DNA of 6,062 bases from an uncultured Bacillota bacterium (GTDB taxonomy: Bacteria; Bacillota; Limnochordia; Limnochordales; ZCTH02-B6): assembly GCA_937916565.1 (NCBI GenBank), contig CALFSR010000245.1, positions 1 to 6,062 on the forward strand, read 5' to 3'. Both the position numbers and the translations under genes were made by a program. Below, in pieces: positions 1 through 4,985 of the stretch. Within the stretch, counting starts at the first letter, position 1; each line of letters opens with the position of its first letter. The notes beneath the pieces are model-generated. The model was not told the origin of the DNA. It worked only from the letters and a program-made list of their open reading frames with translations, and did no database searches.

Positions 1-424
1 GGTTGGGCGGGGGACCGGATGGCCGCGGCGCCGGTGCCTGGACTAATGGCGCAGGGCGACGCACATGCCGGGATTGGGCGGCGGCCAGCTCCTCAAGACG
101 TGCGGCCGCCTCCTTGTACCGGCGGTACTCGGCCACGCGCGCGAGAAGGGCCGCTTCCAGCGCGGCCTCATCCTCATCGGCGGGTGGCGGCTCCTCCCGC
201 GGCGGCAGCAAGTGCCGCGCCTTGATCCGCACGAGCAGCGCCGCCATCACCAGGTATTCGCCGGCTTCCTCCAGCTCCACCGCGGGCACCCGGCTCAGGA
301 AATCCAGGTACTGCTGGGCGATTTCGGCCATGGACACCTGCCAGATGTCGACTTGTTGCTGCTCGATAAGGTGCAGCAGAAGATCGAGGGGACCTTCAAA
401 GACGGCGAGGCGGACCTGGTACAC
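1..424 (-). CDS. scpA: Segregation and condensation protein A (ScpA), N-terminal part, cut by window edge
   Basis: ScpA is the kleisin subunit of the bacterial SMC-ScpA-ScpB condensin, which bridges the SMC heads and helps compact and segregate the chromosome. The visible 141 residues begin MYQVRLAVFEGPLDLLLHLI, the characteristic ScpA N-terminus. They continue with DIWQVSMAEIAQQYLDFL (26-43) and a helix ending LVMAALLVRIKARHLLPP (58-75), also family hallmarks. An acidic, Ala-rich helix (80-118) and a Pro-rich linker (123-140) follow before the edge. The C-terminal winged-helix part lies outside. The start is GTG at 422-424: an in-frame TAG lies just upstream, and GGGAGG sits 9 bases before it. 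The gene begins 19 bases after the M50 peptidase stop, so it is probably co-transcribed with lysA and that peptidase. Family membership is very likely; scpB would be expected next but cannot be seen. Confidence 0.95.
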   Translation of the reverse strand, partial: MYQVRLAVFEGPLDLLLHLIEQQQVDIWQVSMAEIAQQYLDFLSRVPAVELEEAGEYLVMAALLVRIKARHLLPPREEPPPADEDEAALEAALLARVAEYRRYKEAAARLEELAAAQSRHVRRPAPLVQAPAPRPSGPPPN

Positions 425-433
425 AGGGACAAG

Positions 434-439
434 CCTCCC
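434..439 (-). promoter_or_regulatory. Ribosome binding site of scpA
   Basis: GGGAGG on the minus strand lies 9 bases before the GTG start at 424. It fixes the scpA start, since the frame is closed by TAG a few codons further upstream. It sits in the 19-base gap after the preceding gene's stop codon. Confidence 0.8.
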
Positions 440-443
440 GCGT

Positions 444-1049
444 TCAGCCTACGACGAGGCCGTACACGATCCGAAATGCCGGCATGAGGACGCGGCCCAC
501 CAAGCCGGACACGACCAGGAACAGCAAGATGACCGTTCCATACGTTTCAAGCCGGTACAACTTGTACGCCCACCGGCGCGGCACGATCCCCGCGAGCACT
601 TTGCTGCCGTCGAGCGGCGGCAGGGGCAACATGTTAAAGACCGCCAGCCAAATGTTGAGCGAGATCGTCACCTGGAAAAAGTTGCGCACCGCCCACAGCC
701 ACGGCATGGGCAATAGAGCGGCCAGGTACGGGTAAGAGCGGGCCATGACCAGCGCGAGCAGGATGTTGGCCACAGGCCCCGCCAATGCGACCCACATCAT
801 GTCCCGCCGCGGGTTTTTGAACTGCGTCGGGTCTACCATCACCGGCTTTGCCCAGCCGAACCCGAAAAAAAGCAGCATAAGCGTGCCGATGAGGTCCAGG
901 TGCACAAAGGGATTAAGGGTCAGCCGGCCGTCCAGCTTTGGCCTGAGGTCTCCCAGGCGTACCGCCACGGCCGCGTGGGCGTACTCATGAATGGCCAGCA
1001 CCAACAGCACGGCCGCTGCCCGCAAGATCCACTCCTCTAGGCTTCTCAC
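444..1049 (-). CDS. Site-2 protease family membrane metallopeptidase (M50)
   Basis: A 201-residue multi-pass protein of the M50 / site-2 protease family, small YwhC-like type, which cuts peptide bonds within the membrane using zinc. The zinc motif HEYAH (21-25) lies at the end of the first hydrophobic segment (about 11-30). GRLTLNPFVHLDLIGTL (41-57) and GWAKPV (65-70) follow, then GPVAN (91-95) in a second hydrophobic stretch. FNMLPLPPLDG (138-148) supplies the conserved N-P-D-G motif with the third zinc ligand Asp147. A last hydrophobic segment spans about 170-187. No PDZ or CBS domain is present, so this is the minimal form. The start is GTG: lysA's TAA is in frame upstream with no other start between, and GGGGG lies 7 bases before it. 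It follows lysA by 18 bases. The physiological substrate is unknown and cannot be inferred here. Confidence 0.93.
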   Translation of the reverse strand: MRSLEEWILRAAAVLLVLAIHEYAHAAVAVRLGDLRPKLDGRLTLNPFVHLDLIGTLMLLFFGFGWAKPVMVDPTQFKNPRRDMMWVALAGPVANILLALVMARSYPYLAALLPMPWLWAVRNFFQVTISLNIWLAVFNMLPLPPLDGSKVLAGIVPRRWAYKLYRLETYGTVILLFLVVSGLVGRVLMPAFRIVYGLVVG

Positions 1050-1067
1050 GTACGCACCCCCAGGCTC

Positions 1068-2405
1068 TTACTCGCCGGCCGCGGATTCGCCGGCAGCAAG
1101 CCATTCCGGGATCCGGTCTTGGCGCACCAGATCCGCGTACGTCTCCCGCTCCACCAGCACCGCGTGGCGGCCGGCGTTCACCATCACCATGCCAGGTTTC
1201 GGCAGGCGGTTGTAGTGGCTGGCCATGGAGTAGTTGTACGCTCCCGTGCTCAGGACGGCCAGCACGTCGCCGCGCTCGACGGGCGGCAGATGGGCGTCAA
1301 AGATGAGCATGTCGCCGGACTCGCAGCATTTGCCGGCGATCGCGACGGTTTCCACCGCCGCCTGGTCGGCCTTATTAGCCACGACGGCTGTGTAGCGAGC
1401 CTGGTAGAGTGCCACCCGAGGGTTGTCCGCCATGCCGCCGTCCACGGGGACGTAGGTTCGGCCGCCAGGGATTCGCTTGACGAAGCCGACTGAGTAGAGG
1501 GTCACCCCGGCGTCGCCCACGATGGAACGTCCCGGCTCAAGCACCAGCACGGGGAGAGCCAGGCCGCGCGTCCCTGCCTCCCGCCGGATGGCCGCTGCAA
1601 TCAGGCGCACCAGGTCGTCAGGTCCGGGGGGCTCATCCTGATGGGTGTAACGGATCCCAAGTCCACCGCCCATGTCGAGTTCCTCCGCGGCGACGCCGGC
1701 ATCGGCCTGGGCCCGGGCGACGAAATCCATCATAAGACCGACGGCCACGTCGAAAGCCGTGAGGTCAAGGATTTGCGAGCCGATGTGGCAGTGGTAACCC
1801 CGCAGGCGCACGTGGCGCAAGGCGGCGGCGCGGCGCACCGCCGACATGGCGAGGCCGCCGGCGATGGGGATGCCGAACTTCGAGTCCAGCTGGCCTGTCT
1901 GCATGTAGCTGTGGGTATGGGCTTCGACCCCGGGCGTGACCCGCAGCAGAATGTCAATGACGCGGCCGGCCTGCGCTGCAAGCTCGTCCACCCGGACGAG
2001 CTCCGCCTCGCTGTCCACCACGATACGGCCCACCCGGGCCTCGATCGCCATGGACAGCTCTGCGTCGGATTTGTTGTTTCCGTGGAAGTAAATGCGCTCA
2101 GGCGGGAACGCGGCCGCAAGGGCCGTGTACAACTCGCCGCCGGACACGACGTCGAGGCAGAGTCCTTCCGATTCGATAATGCGGCAAAACCCCGTGGTCA
2201 GCAGCGCCTTGCCCGCGTAGACGATCTTTCCCTGCGGGTAGTGCCGCTCGAGCGCGGCCTTATACGCGCGGCAAGCGGCTCGCACCCGCCCCTCGTCCAG
2301 GACGTAAAGGGGTGTCCCGTACAAGCGCGCCAGGTCGACCGCGTCGCAACCGCCGATCTCGAGGTGGCCGCGTTCGTTGACCCGTAGATGGGAATGCAAG
2401 GGCAA
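1068..2405 (-). CDS. lysA: Diaminopimelate decarboxylase
   Basis: Converts meso-diaminopimelate to L-lysine and CO2, the last step of lysine synthesis, as a PLP enzyme in the cytoplasm. The 445 residues are the full usual length. The N-terminal TIM barrel carries the PLP lysine in YAGK (63-66). HIGSQ (207-211), GGGLG (246-250) and EPGRS (290-294) bind cofactor phosphate and substrate. The C-terminal beta domain holds CESGD (361-365), whose Cys acts across the dimer interface, and GAYNYSMAS (388-396). These motifs favour diaminopimelate over ornithine or arginine as substrate. The start is TTG at 2403-2405: an in-frame TGA lies three codons upstream, GGGGAG is 10 bases before it, and an ATG nearer the ribosome site is out of frame. 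The gene has its own likely promoter and leads the lysA-M50-scpA group. No lysine riboswitch fits in the short leader. Confidence 0.97.
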   Translation of the reverse strand: MPLHSHLRVNERGHLEIGGCDAVDLARLYGTPLYVLDEGRVRAACRAYKAALERHYPQGKIVYAGKALLTTGFCRIIESEGLCLDVVSGGELYTALAAAFPPERIYFHGNNKSDAELSMAIEARVGRIVVDSEAELVRVDELAAQAGRVIDILLRVTPGVEAHTHSYMQTGQLDSKFGIPIAGGLAMSAVRRAAALRHVRLRGYHCHIGSQILDLTAFDVAVGLMMDFVARAQADAGVAAEELDMGGGLGIRYTHQDEPPGPDDLVRLIAAAIRREAGTRGLALPVLVLEPGRSIVGDAGVTLYSVGFVKRIPGGRTYVPVDGGMADNPRVALYQARYTAVVANKADQAAVETVAIAGKCCESGDMLIFDAHLPPVERGDVLAVLSTGAYNYSMASHYNRLPKPGMVMVNAGRHAVLVERETYADLVRQDRIPEWLAAGESAAGE

Positions 2406-2415
2406 CGGCGTTCAT

Positions 2416-2421
2416 CTCCCC
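2416..2421 (-). promoter_or_regulatory. Ribosome binding site of lysA (TTG start)
   Basis: GGGGAG lies 10 bases before the TTG start at 2405. The in-frame stop TGA just upstream rules out a longer protein. A second in-frame TTG two codons later (2397-2399) would sit 16 bases away, so the first TTG is preferred. Confidence 0.65.
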
Positions 2422-2441
2422 ACTCCAGGCTCATACTGAGA

Positions 2442-2471
2442 ATCATATCACAGCCGCCTGCTTGGGGTGAA
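2442..2471 (-). promoter_or_regulatory. Probable sigma-A promoter of lysA with extended -10
   Basis: On the minus strand a -10 element TATGAT (2442-2447) is preceded by TGA, giving the extended TGnTATGAT form. A -35-like TTCACC (2466-2471; 4 of 6 to TTGACA) lies 18 bases upstream. This is one of the few AT-rich spots in the window and sits about 37 bases before the lysA start, predicting a leader of roughly 30 bases. The element matches are seen directly; activity is inferred. Confidence 0.6.
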
Positions 2472-2520
2472 CAAACTGATTCGGCTGAACGCCGCCGCCA
2501 ACGGAAAGTCGGCCAGGGGT

Positions 2521-2560
2521 GGTGAGACCGCTCCCCCGGCACGGGCGGTGCGGCCTCACC
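2521..2560 (-). terminator. Large hairpin over the stop codon of the holin-family gene, terminator-like
   Basis: An 11-base inverted repeat (2521-2531 with 2550-2560) encloses 18 bases. In minus-strand RNA all 11 positions pair, one as G-U. The loop can fold further through CCCG/CGGG. The 5' arm contains the TGA of the preceding gene (2556-2558). No U-run follows, only ACCCCTGG, so it is not a textbook intrinsic terminator. It could instead be a pause site, a Rho-aided end or an mRNA 3' stabiliser. It separates that gene from the lysA promoter. Confidence 0.5.
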
Positions 2561-2891
2561 GGCCTATGGTGGTAGGTACAAAGAGGTCCACGATCCCGAT
2601 GACGAGCGCTGCCAGGAGCGCCCCCAGCACGGTCACCTGCATGCCCGGCACAAAGAACTGGGTCGCCCAAATCACCAGGGCGGAGATGATGAACCCGACC
2701 AATCCCCGGCCGAAGGGCGATACACGGCGGCCCATGGTGGCCTCGATAACCCAGCCGAGCGCGGCGATGACAATGGCCGCGAGCAGCGCGTTGAGAAACC
2801 CGAGCGGCGCGAAGCCAGGCACGAGGAACCCGACCAGCATGAGCACCAGCGCCGACACGACGAACCGGACGACGGTTCCCAGGAAGTCCAC
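2556..2891 (-). CDS. Phage holin family (four-helix, YvlD-like) membrane protein
   Basis: A small integral membrane protein of about 111 residues resembling the 'phage holin family / mycobacterial 4 TMS' group, which is chromosomal and of unknown function in most Bacillota despite its name. There are four hydrophobic segments, at about residues 6-24, 33-50, 64-81 and 89-105. The two halves are similar: SALV..(n)..VPG..(n)..ALLAA.VI and a final T.GR occur in both, suggesting an internal duplication. The frame can start at GTG 2898-2900, but that codon lies inside the ribosome binding site. GTG at 2889-2891 has ideal spacing and is chosen here. It follows dodecin by 45 bases and is probably co-transcribed with it. 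I see no phage genes nearby, so lysis function is unlikely. The family call is fairly sure; the role is unknown. Confidence 0.8.
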   Translation of the reverse strand: MDFLGTVVRFVVSALVLMLVGFLVPGFAPLGFLNALLAAIVIAALGWVIEATMGRRVSPFGRGLVGFIISALVIWATQFFVPGMQVTVLGALLAALVIGIVDLFVPTTIGR

Positions 2892-2894
2892 GAC

Positions 2895-2906
2895 GATCAC
2901 CCCCTT
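2895..2906 (-). promoter_or_regulatory. Unusually long ribosome binding site setting the holin-family start
   Basis: AAGGGGGTGATC can pair along its whole length with the 3' end of 16S rRNA (consensus AAGGAGGTGATC; the one change still allows G-U). The GGGGG core is 8 bases from GTG 2889-2891 but overlaps the in-frame GTG 2898-2900, so the downstream codon is the likely start. Confidence 0.7.
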
Positions 2907-2936
2907 GCCGCGCGGTTGCGGGCCGGCCGGCGGCCG

Positions 2937-3149
2937 CTACTCGTGGCCTTCGACCGTGAAAGCCACCTGTACGTCGGCCTTGTACTCGACGATGTTGCCC
3001 TCTTCGTCCACGTTACCCGTCCAGTTCAAGACCTCGACGCCGGTGATGTTGCGGATCGTCTTGGCGGCTTCGCGCACCGCCACCTGGGCCGCGTCCTCCC
3101 AGCTGTGGGGAGACTCGCCCACCAGCTCGATCACCTTGACGATGGGCAT
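2937..3149 (-). CDS. Dodecin family protein lacking the usual flavin-binding residues
   Basis: A 70-residue protein with the dodecin beta-alpha-beta-beta layout. Strand 1 is VKVIELVG (4-11), followed by SPHSWEDAAQVAV (13-25) leading the helix. Strand 2 spans about 36-47, and strand 3 is IVEYKADVQVAF (53-64). Dodecins assemble into hollow dodecamers that usually store riboflavin or FMN between paired Trp side chains. Here the usual W-F/V-E-V segment reads TGVEV (36-40), with Gly37 where the stacking Trp normally sits. The usual EYQ/HFQ segment reads EYK, so the flavin-contacting Gln is Lys57. Trp43 is nearby but on a different position of the strand. The fold is very likely; flavin storage is doubtful. 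The ATG start has GGGAGGG 5 bases upstream. It lies 148 bases after the dipeptidase and 45 bases before the holin-family gene. Confidence 0.9.
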   Translation of the reverse strand: MPIVKVIELVGESPHSWEDAAQVAVREAAKTIRNITGVEVLNWTGNVDEEGNIVEYKADVQVAFTVEGHE

Positions 3150-3178
3150 GGACGCCCTCCCTTCATCGCCACGTCTTG

Positions 3179-3193
3179 GGAGCCGCCGGCTCC
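3179..3193. other. Short perfect hairpin in the dodecin leader
   Basis: GGAGCC and GGCTCC are separated by three bases and lie about 30 bases before the dodecin ATG, just upstream of its ribosome site. There is no U-run on either strand, so it is not a clear terminator. It might shape the dodecin mRNA leader, or be chance in GC-rich DNA. Confidence 0.35.
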
Positions 3194-3244
3194 TGGGAGG
3201 TAGTATGGCTATCCGATCAGGGAACTAATCATGGAGCACGCACG

Positions 3245-3269
3245 CGCCGCCCCGAGCATGGTGGCGGCG
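3245..3269 (-). terminator. GC-rich hairpin after the dipeptidase gene, weak terminator candidate
   Basis: A 7-base perfect inverted repeat (CGCCGCC with GGCGGCG) encloses 11 bases, about 30 bases beyond the dipeptidase stop. No U-run follows on the minus strand. It may end or attenuate transcription between dipeptidase and dodecin. I could not find a convincing promoter for dodecin in the rest of this 148-base gap; CATACT at 3202-3207 is only a weak -10 match without a good -35. Confidence 0.3.
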
Positions 3270-3297
3270 GGCAAGGAAATGGTGGGCGCCTGCCGGT

Positions 3298-4284
3298 TTA
3301 GCGAAGGACGGACTGGAATACCCGCAGGAAGTTCCCGCCCAGGATCTTCTGGACGCTGACTTCGTCGTATCCCCGGGCCAACAGTGCTTCGGTAATCGCC
3401 GGAAACCGGCTCGCGTCCTCAAGACCGATGGGGGTGCTGTCGATCCCGTCGAAATCGGAGCCGAGCCCCACGTGATCTGGGCCGACGAGCTGGACGATAT
3501 GGTCAATGTGCCGCACCACGTCCTCCAGGGTCGCCGGGCCGTCCGCCCGCACGAACTCCGGACAGAAGTTCATCCCCATTACGCCACCCCGCTCGGCCAG
3601 GGCCCGGATCTGATCGTCCGTCAGGTTGCGGCGGTGGTCGCAGACGGCGCGGGCGTTGGAATGGGAGGCGATGATGGGCTGATCGCTGAGCTCGATCACG
3701 TGCCAAAAGCCCGCTTCGGCGAGGTGCGAGACGTCGACGATCATCCCTAGGCGGTTCATCTCTCGCACCACCTGCCGGCCGAAGGCCGTAAGCCCCCCGC
3801 CCGTTTCGCCTTCGCCGACGCCGTCGGCCAGCTCGTTGCGGCCGTTCCACGTAAGGCCCAGGGCCCGGACGCCCAGCCGGTAGAAGGCATGGAGGGCGCT
3901 CAAGCTGCCCTCTAGCGGTTCCCCGCCCTCGATGGAAAGGAGGATTCCGATCTTGCCCGTGTTCTTAACGTGTTCAATGTCCTGCCTGTCCAGCACAATG
4001 TGCAGCCGATCGGCGTGAATCTCCGCTTCCCGCCGTACCGCTTCGAGGAGGTCGATGCAGCGGACCGCGTAGCCTCCCCGGCGCTCGCGGGCATCCACCC
4101 ACAGTGCGAAGACTTGCAGGTCGACGCCGCCGGCCTCAAGACGCGCCAAGTCCAGGTGACCCTTGGGCTCGGGATCGGCCAGCGAAGCGCCTGCGACAAG
4201 CCGAAGGGCGGTATCGCAGTGGGCGTCGACGAGGAAGGCCCGCTGGTGCAGGGCCGAACTCGGGGACGTGTTGAGACGGGACAT
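3298..4284 (-). CDS. Membrane dipeptidase family (peptidase M19) dipeptidase
   Basis: A 328-residue zinc dipeptidase of the renal (membrane) dipeptidase family M19, an amidohydrolase-type TIM barrel that hydrolyses dipeptides, in some members including D-residues. All metal and catalytic positions are visible. DAHCD (20-24) gives His22 and Asp24. Glu119 in SIEGGEP bridges the two zincs. His187 in DVSH and His208 in ASHSNAR follow, with the Arg-rich CDHRRN (215-220) after them. GLGSDFDG (273-280) supplies the catalytic Asp277. LTWNGRNELADG (144-155) is typical of bacterial members. No signal peptide or membrane segment is seen, so it is probably cytoplasmic. The ATG start has GGAGGTG 10 bases upstream and lies 18 bases after the unrecognised gene, pointing to one transcript. 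The substrate is not determinable here; peptide recycling is the likely role. Confidence 0.95.
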   Translation of the reverse strand: MSRLNTSPSSALHQRAFLVDAHCDTALRLVAGASLADPEPKGHLDLARLEAGGVDLQVFALWVDARERRGGYAVRCIDLLEAVRREAEIHADRLHIVLDRQDIEHVKNTGKIGILLSIEGGEPLEGSLSALHAFYRLGVRALGLTWNGRNELADGVGEGETGGGLTAFGRQVVREMNRLGMIVDVSHLAEAGFWHVIELSDQPIIASHSNARAVCDHRRNLTDDQIRALAERGGVMGMNFCPEFVRADGPATLEDVVRHIDHIVQLVGPDHVGLGSDFDGIDSTPIGLEDASRFPAITEALLARGYDEVSVQKILGGNFLRVFQSVLR

Positions 4285-4302
4285 GGGTGCGGCCCACCTC
4301 CA

Positions 4303-4842
4303 CTAGCGGCGCGGTTTGGCGGCAGCGGGTTGCCGGTGGTACACGACCACCCGCCCGTCCCGGCGGAAGCCGATAAGCTCCAGGGTGCGGGGGGTGTCCC
4401 TGAGATCTTCCAGCATGTGCTGGATGAGTTCCTCCTGGATGGCACCGTCACATTCATGACCGGCGCCGTCGGTTTCGCAGGCGATGAGATCGGAGAACTC
4501 CTGCTGCACCAGGCCCACGAGCAACCCAATCTCCTCGTGGCGCAGCGTCGCCAGATCGCGCACGACCTTAAGCAGCGTGACGCCGGCCTCCTCGACCCAG
4601 TCGACAATGAGCAGGTCCACGGCGTGTCCGGTCAGGAAACTGTACGCGTGAAGGCTGTCCGTGAACCGCTCCCGGAACGCAGGCATGTTGAGGCCCGTCG
4701 CGGTGATGAGGAATGTAAACGTGAAATGGTTGGACTGCGGGCAGAACTCCAGCGAACCGATCTCGGGATACCGGGCCAGGATGGACGCCAGAAGATGGGC
4801 GTCTCCGGCGGGCGGCCCCCAGCCCGCGGCCGTACACGACAC
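4303..4842 (-). CDS. Unrecognised protein between rny and the dipeptidase
   Basis: I do not recognise this 179-residue protein. It looks soluble and alpha/beta, with no signal peptide or membrane helix. A probable beta hairpin is at 30-46 (SLEFCPQSNHFTFTFLI). A strand LLIVDW (77-82) precedes a long amphipathic helix at about 89-116, which includes LRHEEIGLLVGL. CETDGAGHEC (122-131) places two Cys and a His close together. A closing hairpin ELIGFRRDGRVVVYH (155-169) is followed by a basic tail. The frame is open to GTG 4858-4860, but GGGGAGG at 4851-4857 lies 8 bases before GTG 4840-4842, so the shorter start is used; the longer form adds six residues. Its codon pattern resembles its neighbours and the ribosome site is strong, so it is very likely a real gene. 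It lies 18 bases before the dipeptidase and after the rny terminator. Confidence 0.8.
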   Translation of the reverse strand: MSCTAAGWGPPAGDAHLLASILARYPEIGSLEFCPQSNHFTFTFLITATGLNMPAFRERFTDSLHAYSFLTGHAVDLLIVDWVEEAGVTLLKVVRDLATLRHEEIGLLVGLVQQEFSDLIACETDGAGHECDGAIQEELIQHMLEDLRDTPRTLELIGFRRDGRVVVYHRQPAAAKPRR

Positions 4843-4850
4843 GTCCTTCC

Positions 4851-4857
4851 CCTCCCC
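4851..4857 (-). promoter_or_regulatory. Ribosome binding site setting the start of the unrecognised gene
   Basis: GGGGAGG is 8 bases before GTG 4840-4842 and lies downstream of the alternative GTG 4858-4860. It therefore supports the shorter protein. A second purine run, AAGGA, lies closer to the same start. Confidence 0.65.
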
Positions 4858-4888
4858 CACCGAGCGAGTGCTTTCGGCGCGCTCGGCG
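4858..4888 (-). other. Hairpin immediately upstream of the ribosome site of the unrecognised gene
   Basis: Minus-strand arms CGCCGAGCG and CGCTCGGTG pair over 9 bases (one G-U) around a 13-base loop. The 3' arm ends one base before the GGGGAGG ribosome site and includes the upstream in-frame GTG. It could protect the 5' end of the message or tune translation. Chance is possible in DNA this GC-rich. Confidence 0.35.
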
Positions 4889-4895
4889 CCCAGTC

Positions 4896-4909
4896 CTGCC
4901 CGAGGGCAG
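4896..4909. other. Small perfect hairpin just beyond the rny terminator
   Basis: CTGCCC and GGGCAG are separated by two bases, directly after the U-run of the rny terminator in the direction of transcription. On the plus strand an A-run follows, so it does not form a terminator in that direction. It may be a remnant of a second terminator stem. Confidence 0.3.
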
Positions 4910-4910
4910 C

Positions 4911-4953
4911 AAAAAACCGGCCGCCGGGGCCTTGTGGCCCAGGGACCGGTTTT
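4911..4953 (-). terminator. Intrinsic terminator of rny
   Basis: In the minus-strand RNA, AAAACCGG pairs with CCGGTTTT, and an inner GGGCC-ACAA-GGCCC stem closes the hairpin. A run of six T ends the structure, starting within the 3' arm. It begins 32 bases past the rny stop. The A-run on the other side and the four T on the plus strand could let it work weakly in both directions, but no plus-strand gene is present. Confidence 0.85.
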
Positions 4954-4985
4954 GTAGCCTCGGCTCGGTAGCCGTGCGCCGCAGC

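Noticed and set aside
3..716. Plus-strand open frame of 237 codons at the left edge
   Set aside because: It is antisense to scpA and the M50 gene, and its product is a low-complexity Arg/Ser-rich string, typical of a shadow frame.
2556..2900. Phage remnant suggested by the holin-family gene
   Set aside because: No endolysin, integrase, tail or capsid gene and no attachment repeats are present. Members of this family are common chromosomal genes in Bacillota.
3202..3207. Possible -10 element for dodecin
   Set aside because: CATACT matches only 4 of 6 bases and there is no acceptable -35 at the right distance, so I did not list a promoter.
2467..3228. Plus-strand open frame of 253 codons across the dodecin and holin-family genes
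   Set aside because: The translation is rich in Thr, Ser, Arg and Pro with no recognisable domain, and it runs antisense to two identifiable genes and two intergenic gaps.
3194..3228. Plus-strand mini-frame of seven codons with a ribosome-site-like GGGAGG
   Set aside because: It is too short to judge, no promoter or gene follows on that strand, and the purine run is shared with a hairpin arm region.
3970..4971. Long open frame of 333 codons on the plus strand
   Set aside because: It is antisense to the dipeptidase and the unrecognised gene, whose minus-strand frames carry motifs and good ribosome sites. Its own translation shows no family pattern. Long antisense frames are expected in GC-rich coding DNA.
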